Positions 20,369 to 32,708 of a DNA stretch of 64,000 nucleotides are shown piece by piece. Where the stretch lies: contig CP085826.1 of assembly GCA_020809705.1 (NCBI GenBank), positions 1-64,000 of the forward strand, in the 5' to 3' direction. The first letter of the stretch is position 1, and each line of letters begins with the position of its first letter. Under the pieces are notes generated by a model. It saw only the letters and a program-made list of their open reading frames with translations, was not told where the DNA came from and did no database searches. Source of the DNA: Calonectria ilicicola (Eukaryota; Ascomycota; Sordariomycetes; Hypocreales; Nectriaceae). The position numbers were made by a program, and so were the translations under genes.

Positions 20369-21272
20369 TCAAGAAGCGACCACTTCTACCAACTGTACGG
20401 TTCGGCGGATGTGGTTAACAGATCTTGTCACAGCATCATCGACGCTATAGCCCGGAACCTCATGTCCCCCCTTATGTATAAAAACGGACATTACATCTGA
20501 CTTGCAAAACTTGGTCATCTCCCTGGCATATTCTGCATAGGGATCCGTTTCGCCGAATATGTGAGTTGTGGGGATATCAATAAGATGCCTATCCGGTTCT
20601 ACGATCGTGACCAGGTTGCTATTCTTTTGCAGCTCCTCAATATCAAACGGGAGATGAGCAGTGGAGAGGAAGACTGCGCATTTAAAGGTGGACTCGATCG
20701 ACTTTCCTTGCTTAATTTGGTGTATCATCCACGACGAAACAAGCGAAACCGCTAGACTGAAGGCAATGACCCCATCATATGGGCCATCAGTCTCCAAAAA
20801 GGTGTTGAAATCGTCAACAGCTTTAATAGCAGATTTGGGAGACTTTATATCAAAGTATGCAAATGCTTCTTGCTCGCTGGGCATTAGACTTTTGATCGCT
20901 AGTTATCTTATTAGATACGGCGTGCCTCAGAGAGCTCATTATTTATGTCGTCGGGGTACGCTTACCGGGATCAATCTCCCAGGGCACGTTGCCTTCGACA
21001 AAATCATAACTGTGATGATCGCCAAGTTCATATCTGATGGCAGCTGCAGGGATTAGCTTAGGTTGACACCAAACGTAATGCACTAAGTTACCTGTTTGCA
21101 TTTCAAAAATCTGTTCAAGGTAAGAAAATATATAATTAGCCATGCAGACAAAAGATGCGCAATGTGGAATATCCATACCTTAGAGCTAGTGCCTATGCCA
21201 TGAAGACTTGCATATTATCAGTCAAAATATCCAACAGAACGCATCCCCGCAGATTTACCAAAGAAAACGCAT
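20369..21272 (-). CDS. FSH1-family serine hydrolase (LovG-like, PKS-associated), five exons
   Basis: Exons are 21272-21259, 21206-21179, 21110-21092, 21043-20966 and 20898-20369, giving 222 residues in one frame. The N-terminus MRFLCLHGIGTSSKIFEMQT is typical of the FSH1 family. Putative triad: Ser94 in GVIAFSLAV, Asp165 in GETDPY, His192 in KGGHEVP. The nucleophile elbow reads A-F-S-L-A where the family normally has G-F-S-Q-G, so both glycines are replaced; activity may be altered. LovG, a family member, releases the lovastatin polyketide from its synthase. Here the gene lies about 3 kb from an HR-PKS that lacks a release domain, so the same job is likely by context. Three exons are only 14, 28 and 19 bp. 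Unlike its neighbours it has no stop or frameshift. Confidence 0.82.
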
Positions 21273-22058
21273 TTTTCCAAGTTCAATGATGGGCCGAGCC
21301 TCTGTAGTTTTAGGTGACTGCACTGGAAATTGCGTGTTGTTGAAACGAAACTGCGTATCAACATCGGAAACCAGGCGAATTTAACGGCACTACGTCATTG
21401 GACTAGTCTCACTAGTGTGATGACAGCGCCATGCAGTACGTGGCCCTTTACCTCCAACGATTGATGAATGGCACTATTGATCCATGGTCTGCTTTAGTGC
21501 TGGCTAGTCCCACCAAAACACTTCGTCTCGAAACGTGGGGACGGCTGCTACTAGGTCAAGGGCAAGACTCCACCACCACGCTCGATGCTAATGATAAATA
21601 TAGTGGGATCGTGGCTCATGGCTAAACTTAGTCTTTGGAGCTCCCTCTTGGTCAAGCCCACGATTTACGAAAACAGGGTCGTGGCGTCTACAATACAACC
21701 CCTCATTGATTATCTCTTGATTACATCCCTACTTTTAAGCCCACAAAATATTAACAAAATTAGAGCAAAATCCAATTGAATTAAGAAAAAAGGAAAGAAA
21801 AAATAAGAAAAGTTCATAAATAAAATATTCCTTTTACGAGAATATAGATTTTTTATATTTTAGGTGAAAATATTGAAAATATTGTGAAGTTGACAGGGGT
21901 GCCCTCGTAGCATCCCTGTACTAAGCCACTTTCTTCCAATCATTCAGGGATTGGATTGTGTCTGAATGACCCTAACCCTAAGCCAAGACATCCAATGGGC
22001 CGATTTACGTGGCCACCCTTTTGTGCGGTGAGATTGACAACTTCGGAACGCCAGTTAG
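21273..22058. other. Intergenic between hydrolase and MFS pseudogene
   Basis: No coding region could be supported. A short CCCTAACCCTAA-like word is present near 21968-21980. Open frames of about 64 codons at 21431-21779 have no recognisable feature. Confidence 0.4.
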
Positions 22059-23580
22059 TTAGTTAGTCTGCGTCATAGCGGCTTCTCCGGATGGCGCTTC
22101 GAGTTGTTTTTCCAGTTTGATCTGATTTTTCTTCCAAACTAGCAGAATGCTAACGACCTGTGCGGCGCAGAAGGCAACAATCGCTCGCGTATGTAGGTTG
22201 TACGCTTCACCAAATACGCTTCAGATTTCTTCCCTAGCATCTTCAGGGGCGGCCGATATGCTTCTCAGTGATTCCAAAAGCGGGTGAACCTGAGAGCCTA
22301 AAATAGGCGTCAGTTGGGACAAGACGTGTTTGTTCAGGATCGTGTTGGCGATGGTAATGCCGAAGGGGCCACCCAGCAATTTGATTGCAGTACCAACAGC
22401 AACATCTAGATGCATCTAGTCGGCAGCCATATTCTATCTTGTGGTCGTGGAGGCCTCAGGGGGTCAACATTGACTGACTTTTATCTCGGGCATCGACGCA
22501 ACTGTGCAACTTGCGCCTGCCAGAAATGACCCACGAGATATATCAAAGTTAGCGTAGTGTCACGGAGAAAGTGTGGACGGGGAGAAATGGACCGCCATAC
22601 GCATAACCATACTCGATTACCAAAGAACCGCTACGGAAACAAAGTTCAGATTTCGGAGCTCCCCTTGCTGGTATACCACTGCCATATGACAAATGTGACC
22701 CATAGTATCCCAGAGAGGTCGAACAGGGCGATGATGAAGGCTGAATTCCAGGCATATCGTACTTGTCCTTCAGCCAAGACCGTCACCAGAAGAATAATAC
22801 CCGCCAGTAGCAGGAATGCCGCAACAAAGTCGATCTTCCTCAAAAGATTAATTTCGATAGAGTTGGCTAGCTCACAGTGACGCGGAAAATTCCGTAGGAG
22901 GGCAAATGCCACAATACTGAGGCCAACGGCGCTAGTACGTACGCTAGATGTGCATAACATGTGAGTACAGAGAACTGAGGTCCTTACGTGGCAGGGAGAC
23001 TCGCCTGACAAAGAAGCACACCTCCAATCTCCACTATTCTTGATGTCGCCACCAACACGTGGCCCAAGTACCATGCCCATGATGACAGCTGAGGATGCCA
23101 CGATGGAGATAAGATTGTGCCTGCTAGCTGGCACCATCTGCAAGAAGGAGATCAAACCCAGGGAGTATATGCCCGACCCCCCGACACCCTGCAGCGCGCG
23201 ATTGATGATACTGTCCACTAAATATTAGCCGAGGTTCCTCGGGGCTAGAAGGGTCCAACTATGCTAACAGACTGTTGAGTCATAGTCTAGGAGGCGCTGC
23301 AGCCTGCGGGAAAAGCAATGAAGAAAACCATGGAAATTATCAAGATCCTTGAGATTTGTCCAAAGTATCAGAAATTCTTATAGCGAGCAACTTATTGACA
23401 GTGTCTTTTGGGTTGGGGGTACAAGCTGGCTCCTACTTGTATAAGTGAGAAGATATGAAGTGACAATCCAACTTCTCTGACTGTAGTCATCGAGATTATT
23501 TGATTTCGTGACCAGCGACATGCTGCCTATGGAAGCTTCCATACACGGGAGGAAAACGGTCAGGCCCAACTGGGCATCGG
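22059..23580 (-). pseudogene. MFS drug:H+ antiporter (DHA2-type) pseudogene
   Basis: Pieces in family order on the minus strand: TVFLPCMEASIGSMSLVTKS...WIVTSYLLTYT near 23570-23430 (TM1 region); RALQGVGGSGIYSLG near 23200 (the R-x-x-Q-G-x-G-G motif region); VLGPRVGGDIKNSGDWR near 23070 (the LGPxxGG motif of TM5); later helices about 22930-22650; and LLGGPFGITIANTILNKHV with PLLESLRSISAAPEDA at 22415-22230. Lesions include a frame change after GDWR near 23025, an in-frame TGA at 22221-22223 after REEI with the frame continuing SVFGEAYNLHTRAIV to a stop at 22059, and a missing middle part (too little sequence between about 22640 and 22415 for the helices expected). In PKS clusters such proteins export the product or give self-protection. 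This one cannot make a full transporter. Confidence 0.85.
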
Positions 23581-24242
23581 TGAGTTAGAACAGTTATATT
23601 TTACCCCTCGTTTTGCTCATCTTATGTGGGCCTCTTACCCTAGACCTACTAACTAAGTATGACGACCAGAGAGATACCGATTTTGTGGCATGGGCAGGTG
23701 TCCGGTCATTTCTGACAAGGTGAGTCGAAGCCTCGTACTCTCCTCGAGCGCCATTTCAAGGCTTACGCGCTAGTAGCGACCGCGTGTGTTATCCTTGAAT
23801 CTGTTATAGGAGTGGGGTTGCCCAGTTCAAGGTATCTAGCTGATGCTGCTAAGCAATGACTTTACAAAAAATGGGCCAAAAAGCATTTCTGCGCGGCTAA
23901 GATTAGTTGGAGCGAAAACCACGTAGATCTTTAGTTACTGCACCGACGATGCAACGATCTGCAATGATGCCGATGACTCCAGTCCCACAGCTTACCATAA
24001 TCCATTAGTCTAAGCCCAGCTATATGAGGTTGTGATATATAGTGGAGTTGCATGCGGACGCTAGCAATTCGTTAGTCCACCTTAGCCCACCACCAGAATT
24101 ATGCTGTAAGCTCATATTCTTAAGCTAAGTAAGTTAGATAGTTTAATAGAGCTTATATATTTTAACAAACCCCATAGGTTCATAACTTATTAGCCCTTCA
24201 CCTCTCTCCTAGTAACTGTAACCACATACCAAGATTATCACA
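23581..24242. other. 5' region of the HR-PKS gene
   Basis: About 660 bp between the MFS pseudogene and the PKS start. A TATA-like GCTTATATATTTT near 24150, about 90 bp before the ATG, is consistent with a promoter for the PKS. No gene was seen. Confidence 0.45.
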
Positions 24243-27200
24243 ATGAGCTCGACCATCTTGGAAGATATTGCACCTGTGTTGCCTTCAAACAGCCCAGAAA
24301 CCGGTCTTTCACCATTAGCCATTATTGGCCTATCACTTAGGTTTCCCCAAGATGCCGTCTCAGCAAACTCCTTTTGGGAGATGTTGATGGAGAGGCGCTG
24401 TGCCTCTACCGACACTCCTGCTGACCGCATAAAGATCTCAGCATGGCACAACCCAGATACATCACGACTTGACAGCCTTTCCATGAATGGGGGCCATTAT
24501 ATCAAGGGTGATATCAGCGCCTGGGACGCTCCATTCTTCTCAGTCAGTGCTTCTGAAGCGGAAGCATTGGACCCCATTCAGCGTTTCACACTGGAGACTG
24601 CATATCGCGCTATTGAGAATGCAGGTATCCCTACTCAGCGAATTGCTGGTACCAAAACCTGTGTTTACACAGGTTGCTTCACTAGTGACTATAGCACCAT
24701 GCCCGTAAAGGACCTAACAGACCCTACAAAGTACCAAGTGTCTGGTACAGCAATGAGCATGGTGGCCAACCGCATTAGTTGGTTTTTTGACCTTAATGGC
24801 CCTCGCGCCAATGTGGATACAGCCTGTTCTAGCAGTCTTATGGCTCTGGATCTGGTATGCCAGTCGATCTGGAGCGGCGATTCTGCCATGGTCAGTTTCT
24901 ATAGGCACTTCGTCGCTGTATTCTGCTAACAATGATATCCAGGGACTTGCTTGCGGCAGCAGTCTTTTAGTCTCGTCTGGAACATTCCTCGGCTTAGATA
25001 ATCTGGGCATGTTGTCTAAAGACAGTCGATGTTACAGCTTTGACGAGCGTGCAAATGGTTATAGAAGAGGTGAAGGCTTCTGTGTGCTTGTTATCAAGCC
25101 ACTAGATGATGCAATCAAAGATGGTGATACGATTAGAGCTGTGATTCGGTCATCCGGCTCGAACCAAGACGGGAAGACTCCCAGTCTGACCATGCCCAGT
25201 AAGAGGGCTCAAGAGCGCCTCATCCGAGATACGTATAAGAAGGCAGCACTAGACTTAGCTTCCACTAGATATTTCGAAGCCCACGGAACTGGTGAGACTA
25301 CAAAGAAAAAGTCCTGTCTTCATCATGTTACTAATATACAAATAGGAACCCCTGTCGGCGATCCTATCGAGATGGGGGCTATAGGGGCAGTCTTCCGTCC
25401 CCATCGATCGACAAACGACCCACTCTACGTGTAAGGACCCATGAATGATAAACTACGTGGTGTAGCTGACAAGGATGTAGAGGCTCCGTGAAATCAAATG
25501 TCGGCCATCTTGAAGGCGCCAGTGGAATCGCTGGAGTAATTAAAGTTGTGTTGGCTCTTGAAAAGGGCGTTATTCCCCCTAATAGCACAAATTTTTAGCG
25601 ACTAAATCCCAAGATTGATGCCGAGTTCCTGAACATTGAAGTATGTTATATTGCTCCCCAACACAACATATGATGACTGACAAATATGCTTGCAGGTACC
25701 CGCAGAGCCAACGCCGTGGCCATGGAAGGGCTTGCGTCGGGCTTCTGTCCAGTCTTTTGGATTTGGTGGATCCAACAGCCATATTACTCTAGAAGACGCT
25801 TACAACCATTTGTTGCTCCGTGGGAAAAGAGGGAATCATAACACTGTTGTTGATCCGCCTTCCCGGCTTGCGTTGTCATGTTCTATTCTGGGAGCTAACG
25901 GAAAGGGAACCGATCGTGTTCATGGCACTAGCGGAGTCAATGGCGCTAATGGTGCTCATAATATTAACGGTGCCAATGGAACCAACGGTGCGAATACAAA
26001 CGGTGCGAATAGTAGTCTTGTAACTTTCGAGGAGTCAAATCTTGACGAAACGGTATCTGAAACAGATCCACGTCTGCTAGTATGGTCAACAGCAGATGAA
26101 AACGGCATTGGGTGACTGACTGAAATGTGGAAACATCACTCCTTCAACACCGGAACTGAATCCAAAAGTGGTTACCTGCGGGATCTAGCCCATACTCTAA
26201 CGACGCGCAGAACTCATCTTCCGTGGCGTTCCTTTGCCGTTGCGACCGATTGCAATGAAGTTGGTAGCTTGTTGGAGGGCATCTGCCCGCCGACCAGAGC
26301 TGGTGACGTGCCCAAACTTGGTTTCGTCTTCACAGGGGTATGTTTGTTGAAATACAGATATCTGATTGCACAGCCGCTAACAGCTTCTGCTTGTAGCAAG
26401 GAGCACAATGGTTTGCTATGGGCAGAGAGTTATTGGCGAGATATCCTGTTTTCCAGCAATCCATGGTTGATGCTGGCGAGTATCTGGGAAGTCTCGGATG
26501 TGTTTGGGACCCAACCGGTAAGTTATATCTTGGAAAGCTGTTCTGTTCTGGTCTGTAAGACCTATAGGCAATTGACACTTCCCCACCAGCCGAACTTCTC
26601 AGGAGTAAGGACGAGATCAATATCAACAAAGCCGAGTATAGTCAGACATTGTGTACAGTTCTACAAGTGGCTCTTGTGGATCTAATGGATTACTTTGGTG
26701 TTCATGCAACTGCCGTGATCGGACATTCTTCGGGAGAAATTGCTGCAGCGTGAATATTGGCCTCATCGTCAATTGCGAAAAGCGTGCTAACGAGAAGTAG
26801 GTACACGGCCAAAGCACTCACCAGGGAATCAGCTTGGAAGGTCGCCTACTACCGCGGTATGCTCTCGTCACGACTGGAGCTCTCCACTAAAATGAAAGGA
26901 GGTATGCTTGCCGTTGGTTTGACGGGACAAGATATCAAAATTTACTTGGATAGGGTGTCAAGCGAACTTGCAGCGGATAGGCTCGTAGTTGCTTGTGTCA
27001 ATAGTCCTAAAAGTCTCACCATTTCGGGAGATGTAGCACATCTCGACTGCCTGCAGTCCCTCCTCGATGAAGACCAGGTTTTCGCACGCAGACTGAAGGT
27101 GCCTACGGCTTACCACTCTTTTCAAATGGAACAGATTGCAGACGAGTACCTCACATCCCTGGGCACTCTCGAGTCACAGAGACCCAGAAAGACATCACCA

Positions 27201-30200
27201 GTCATGGTTTCCTCCGTCACTGGGACGTGGACTGGTCCCCAGGAAACTTCGAAGGCTTCCTATTGGGTGAAGAACATGCTTCAGACCGTCCTTTTCTCAG
27301 GTGCGCTGTCGACCCTTTGCTCTCGCTCTTCAGCCAACAAGGTGAAAAAGCTGGATGGAAGCCACCACCGTTTAGTTTCCATCAATCAGCTTGTTGAAAT
27401 CGGCCCTCACGCAGCTCTTCAAGGGCCAATCAAGGAGATTCTTCGGAGTATCAACCATGACAAGGATATAGGCTACATAACTGTTCTCAAACGCAATATT
27501 TCCGCTGTGAATACCACGCTTGAAGTAGCTGGTCGACTGCATTGTGTTGGATATCCGATTGACTTCACTCGACTTAATGGCGATTCCCCTTCTGCTGCAC
27601 CCGGATCTGGTCTCAAAGTCCTGACTGATATTCCGGAGTATTCTTTCAATCACACTCATAAGTTTTGGCACGAGAGCAGGCTGTCCAGGGATGACCGCCT
27701 TAGGTGGCATGGCAGAGTGGACCTGTTGGGTACGCCGAGTCAAGACTGGAATCCACTAGAGGCGAAGTGGAGGAACGTCATCCGTCTCTCAGGGCTTCCT
27801 TGGGTTGGGGAACACAAGGTAAGTTGCCAGCCATGACTAGTGGTGGCCAGTACTAATTGATGCAGGTTAATGGCGTGATTTTATATCCTGGTGCCGGAAT
27901 GCTTACAATGGCAATCGAAGCTGCTAAACAGGTTTCTGACGCCAGCAGAGAAATATCAGCTTTTGTCCTCAAAAAGGTCAGAATCCAGAACGCCATCAGT
28001 ATTCCTGCTGGTACCACCAGTATCGAGGTTGATACATGCCTTCGGCCGAGGAAGGATGCTGAAGACAAGGACTCAGGGTGGTTCGACTTCCGTCTATATG
28101 GTTATGATGGAGACAACTGGACTGAGAAGTGTAATGGTTCCATTCAAGTCGTTTATGCGGCTGAAAACACTGAAATTGACGGGGGAGACGAAGACCGGCT
28201 GTGGGTTGCGGCCCATCGCAAGAACTACCAGGACTTTGTCCAAAGATGCAAAGAGTCGGTTGATAGCAAAACCCTCTATGATCATTTTGCAAGATGCGGC
28301 CTCGGCTATGGTGTATCCTTTAAGCGAATCACCTCCATCGCTTACAAGGACGACAGTTGTTTGTGCGACGTCAAGACTTTCCGTTGGTGTAGCGATGATG
28401 GCACAAACCTCCCTCAGCCACATATCATCCATCCCACTACCTTTGATGGCTTATTGCAGGCTACCTTCGTGGCATGTACGGAAGGTGGTACCAAGCAGAT
28501 ACCTACAATGATCCCAACGTATTTTGACCGAGTCTGGGTCTCGAACAAAGGTCTGAGCTACCCACAGGCAGAGTCAGTTAAAGTCTGTGTGAAGACTTGG
28601 TGGACTGGCCTTCGTGGAACTGAAAGCATCATTACGGCCTTCGATTCTGAAGCAAAGGATGTTTTAGTTGAGATTGTCGGAGGCAAGTCGACCATCGTGG
28701 GATCTACAGAAGCTGCCGACAACATGGAGCAAACCGTCAGCACAAAGTGCCACAACATCGAGTGGAAGCCTGACCTAGACCTTATCTCGGTTGAGGGCGT
28801 CCAGGCCTTTTGTGATTCAGTAATTCCAGATGAGCCTCTACCGATGGACCTCCTTACAGACTTCGATTTCCTCGTCATGGCCCATATCCAGCGTGTCTTG
28901 ATGGAGATGAAGGGCAACCCTAATATCACACTAAAATCGGATAACCATACCCAGAAGTATCATGAATGGATGGAACACCGCATGAAGCTTCTTGAGGATG
29001 GATCTGACCGGTTTAGTTCGGATGAATGGAGAGCCCGTATGTTGGATGATGAGTATATCGCCACCGCGATGGAAAGAATCGCCGTCAAGAGCAAGCGGGG
29101 CCATTTACTCACGGTTATTTGCAAGGACCTGCTTAAATTTTTGACCGGAGAGATGGATATTCTAACAGTCCTATTCCAAGGAGAGCTTGTCAAGGACTTC
29201 TATGTCGAGCTGGCAAGTCTTTCTCCCATGCGCCCGAAACAGCATCATTTCTAACTTCCTGCTACAGAACGAACTTCCTTGTATCAAGAGACTTAGTGCT
29301 TATCTCGACCGTTATGTGCATAAGAATCCCGGCGCTAAGATTCTTGAGGTCGGAGCAGGAACTGGCGGTCTGACCGAGCAGCTCATGAAGACACTTGCAA
29401 CGACTCAAGACGGGCAAGAGTGCACTCTACACTACGACGTCTTCGACTACACAGATATCTCACCTTCCTTTTTCGGTGCAGCTGAGAAGACGTATCGGAG
29501 CCATGGAAAGCGGATACGGTTCAAGGTGCTCAATATTGAAAACGATCCCGAGATTCAAGGCTTTGAGTGCGGGACCTATGACATCGTTGCTGCTGCCGCG
29601 GTGTTGCACGCGACCCCAGACCTATCGGTGACCCTGGGGAATTGCCGGAAGCTTCTCAAACCAGGAGGCAAGCTGTTTCTGTTTGAAATCACAACGGAGG
29701 AGGTACCGCTTTTGAGTTTTATTTTCGGACTTTTGGAAGGCTGGTGGTTGAGCTCTGAGGAATACCGCAAATGGGGCCCATGCATTGACCATAACAAATG
29801 GGACGAGGTGTTGAAGCAGGCTGGTTTTTCCGGAAGTGAAACCGTGCTCCACGATTCCAACGACCCTACCCGCCACGATATGAGTCTCATCATTTCAACT
29901 GCCACTTCCAGCACCCCTAAAAAGACATTAAACCCAGAATTGACCATCATCCATGCTGCAGAGCAAAACAATCTTGCAGGAGAGCTACAGGCAACTTTGC
30001 ACCAAGAAGGCCTTGATAGCCAATTGGTATCCATTGAACAGGCCTTGGAAACGCCAAACGAGCATAATACGGTGGTGGTATGCCTGTTTGAACTGGAACG
30101 TCCAGTACTGTTTGACGTGGACTCGGTCATGTTTAGCAATCTGCACAAGCTTCTTACACGCGGGTTCAAGATCCTTTGGGTCACTAAGGGAGGGGCCATC

Positions 30201-32668
30201 GACTCCCCAAGTCCAGAATTCCATCTCGCAGAGGGTCTATTCCGGGTGCCTGAAACAGAGCTTAGCGCAGCCATCACTTCCCTCTCTCTAGAAAGTCAAG
30301 GAGGTCTGAGCAGTGCTCAGATTGGCCATATTGCAAGGTTGTCACAGTTGTTGCTCACTTCTCAGGGATTTGATACAGAGTACATTGAGACTAATGGCCT
30401 GTTAAATATCGGCCGTGTCACAGATGCCGGCAAGTTGAGCCAGGCCATTCATGACCGCCAAATTACGTGGAAGAAGCGACAGACCAAGTTTGGGAGCGTT
30501 ATTCCCCTGTGCCTTGACATTGGATCGCCTGGACTTCTAAACACGCTTCACTTTATAGAAGATAAAGAGGCTTATCTGGAATTGAAGCCGGACGAAATAG
30601 AAATCCAGGTCCAGAGCGTCGGGATCAACTTCCGAGATATCCTAATCGCTCTCGGCAGGTTAGACCAACAGGGCATGGGAACTGAGTGCGCGGGAATTGT
30701 TACGCGCCTTGGCTCAAATTGCAAGGGTTTTGAGGTGGGTTCGCGTGTAGCAGCTCTCCGTCTTGGATGTTTCAAGAGCCTCGTCCGCGTTGACTACCGC
30801 GCTGCTACTACAATCCCCGAGAGTTTATCATGTTCTGTGGCAGCAGCAGTGTCAGCAAACCATGCAACAGCATGGCATTCTCTGGTCGAGGTTGCTCGAC
30901 TTCAGCCTGGGGAGCTTGTTCTCATTCACTCAGGTGCCGGGGGCACTGGTCAAGCGGCTATACAAATCGCGCAATACCTCGGTGCTAAAGTCATGACAAC
31001 AGTGGGCACCAAGGAGACGGCACGGTTTCTCATGGACCGATATAACATCCCCAAGGAGCATATCTTCTCCAGCCGAAACACTCTCTTTTCAAAAAGCATC
31101 AAACGTCTCACATCAGGCAATGGCGTGGATGTTGTGCTAAACTCACTTTCTGGAGAAGGATTAGCGGCATCCTGGGAGTGCATTGCACCCTATGGACGAT
31201 TTATAGAGATTGGCAAAAAAGATATATTTTCGCATAATACGCTGGAGATGTATCACTTTGCTCGCAACGTCACATTTAGCGGCGTCGATCTCTCTGCAAT
31301 GGCCACAGAGGGGCCGGGGCTGCTCTTAAAATCTCTGAATACTGTCCTCACTCTAGTAACCAAAGGAGAACTAAGCGTTTCTGAGCCTATGCAAGTCTAT
31401 GGTGTATCTGAGCTTGAAAGGGCTTTCCGTAATACGCAGAACGGCAAGAGCTCTGGAAAGATTGTGGTCGAGATGAGGCCAAACGATTATGTCGAGGTAA
31501 GGTGTTCATTCAGCCTTTTATTTGAGTCGTACGAGGCTCGGATGTTTCGGTTACTAACATTCTCTGCAGACTATTCTTGAAACCAAGCCCAGCTGCCACT
31601 TTGACGCCAATGCCACATACGTCATTGCCGGAGGTCTTGGTGGCCTGGGCCGAAGTGTTTCCCGGTGGTTTATGAGCCGTGGTGCTCGCAATTTAATTTT
31701 GCTATCCCGGTCCGGCGGACAAAGCGAAACTTCCAAATCCCTAGTGGAGGAGCTAACCATCCAGGGCGCATATGTGCGCACTCCTGCTTGCGATATTTCA
31801 GATGAAGCAGCCCTGAAGACCACATTGGACGAATGCCTCTCAGATATGCCAACAATAAAGGGCTGTATTCAGGCATCCATGGTGTTGAAGGATTCATCAT
31901 TTGATAATATGACATTCGAGAAGTGGAACAGCGCAATTCTACCGAAGGTCCAGGGCTCCTAGAATCTCCACACACTAGGGGCAGTCCAACTACGCGGCCG
32001 GTAACACATACCAAGACGCACTAGCCAAGTATCGTGTCGCCATTGGTGAAAGAGGAACTGCATTTTGACCTCAGTGAATTTGACTCAGTGGGTATTCTGA
32101 GCGAGGATGATGCGCTTCGTGGCAAATTCCATCACAAATCCTTGTGGGACCAATTATCAGAGTCTGATCTATTCGCTGTCCTTGATTGCTACTGCAGCAC
32201 GACAGAGAACTCGTTCCCTTCTCAAGCGATTATCGGAGCAGTAATTATAGCCAACCTACGGGAGTATGGTTTAGACTCCGCGTATTGGTTGAAAAAGGCC
32301 ATATTCTCCCAGCTTTTGATAGCCGAGTCAAAGATGACTCCGTGACAGCGCAGGCTGGAGTTGTGAATATCCAAAACGCCTTTGCTGCTGCTTCGTCGCT
32401 AGCTGAGGTCACCGCGTCCGTCACAGATGCAGTAGTCATGAAACTAGCAAAGACCCTCTCACTACCACAAGACGAACTTGACAGGTCCAAGCCTATGCAC
32501 GCATATGGAGTTGATTCGTTGGTTGCTGTTGAGTTGCGAACATGGTTTACGAAGGAGCTTCATGCTGATGTCGCCATTTTTGATATTCTTGGGGGCTCAA
32601 GTATTACAGACGTATCTGCACTCGCGGCAGCAAGGAGCACGTACAGGAAGGATCAATGGACAGAATAA
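24243..32668 (+). pseudogene. Highly reducing polyketide synthase pseudogene, KS-AT-DH-MT-ER-KR-ACP
   Basis: Exons by splice signals and frame: 24243-24890, 24943-25291, 25346-25430, 25481-25640, 25696-26337, 26397-26517, 26590-26749, 26801-27818, 27866-29212, 29268-31496, 31570-32668. KS (24300-25790) keeps Cys in DTACSSS (24825), His in EAHGTG and NVGHLEG. AT keeps Ser in GHSSGE (26727). DH keeps His in EHKVNG (27813) and Asp in TTFDGL (28445). MT has LEVGAGTGG (about 29343). ER has HSGAGGTGQAA (about 30930). ACP keeps Ser in YGVDSLV (32516). There is no release domain. Lesions: TAG at 25596 (after NSTNF), TGA at 26113 (after DENGIG), TAG at 31960 with loss of the KR segment that normally carries the catalytic Ser, frameshifts near 32065 and 32260-32340. 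It would have made a methylated reduced polyketide. Two early nonsense codons rule out a full-length product unless they are assembly errors. Confidence 0.9.
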
Positions 32669-32708
32669 GCCCGATGTGATTTGATAGAAGGGTCGATATG
32701 TACTTATA

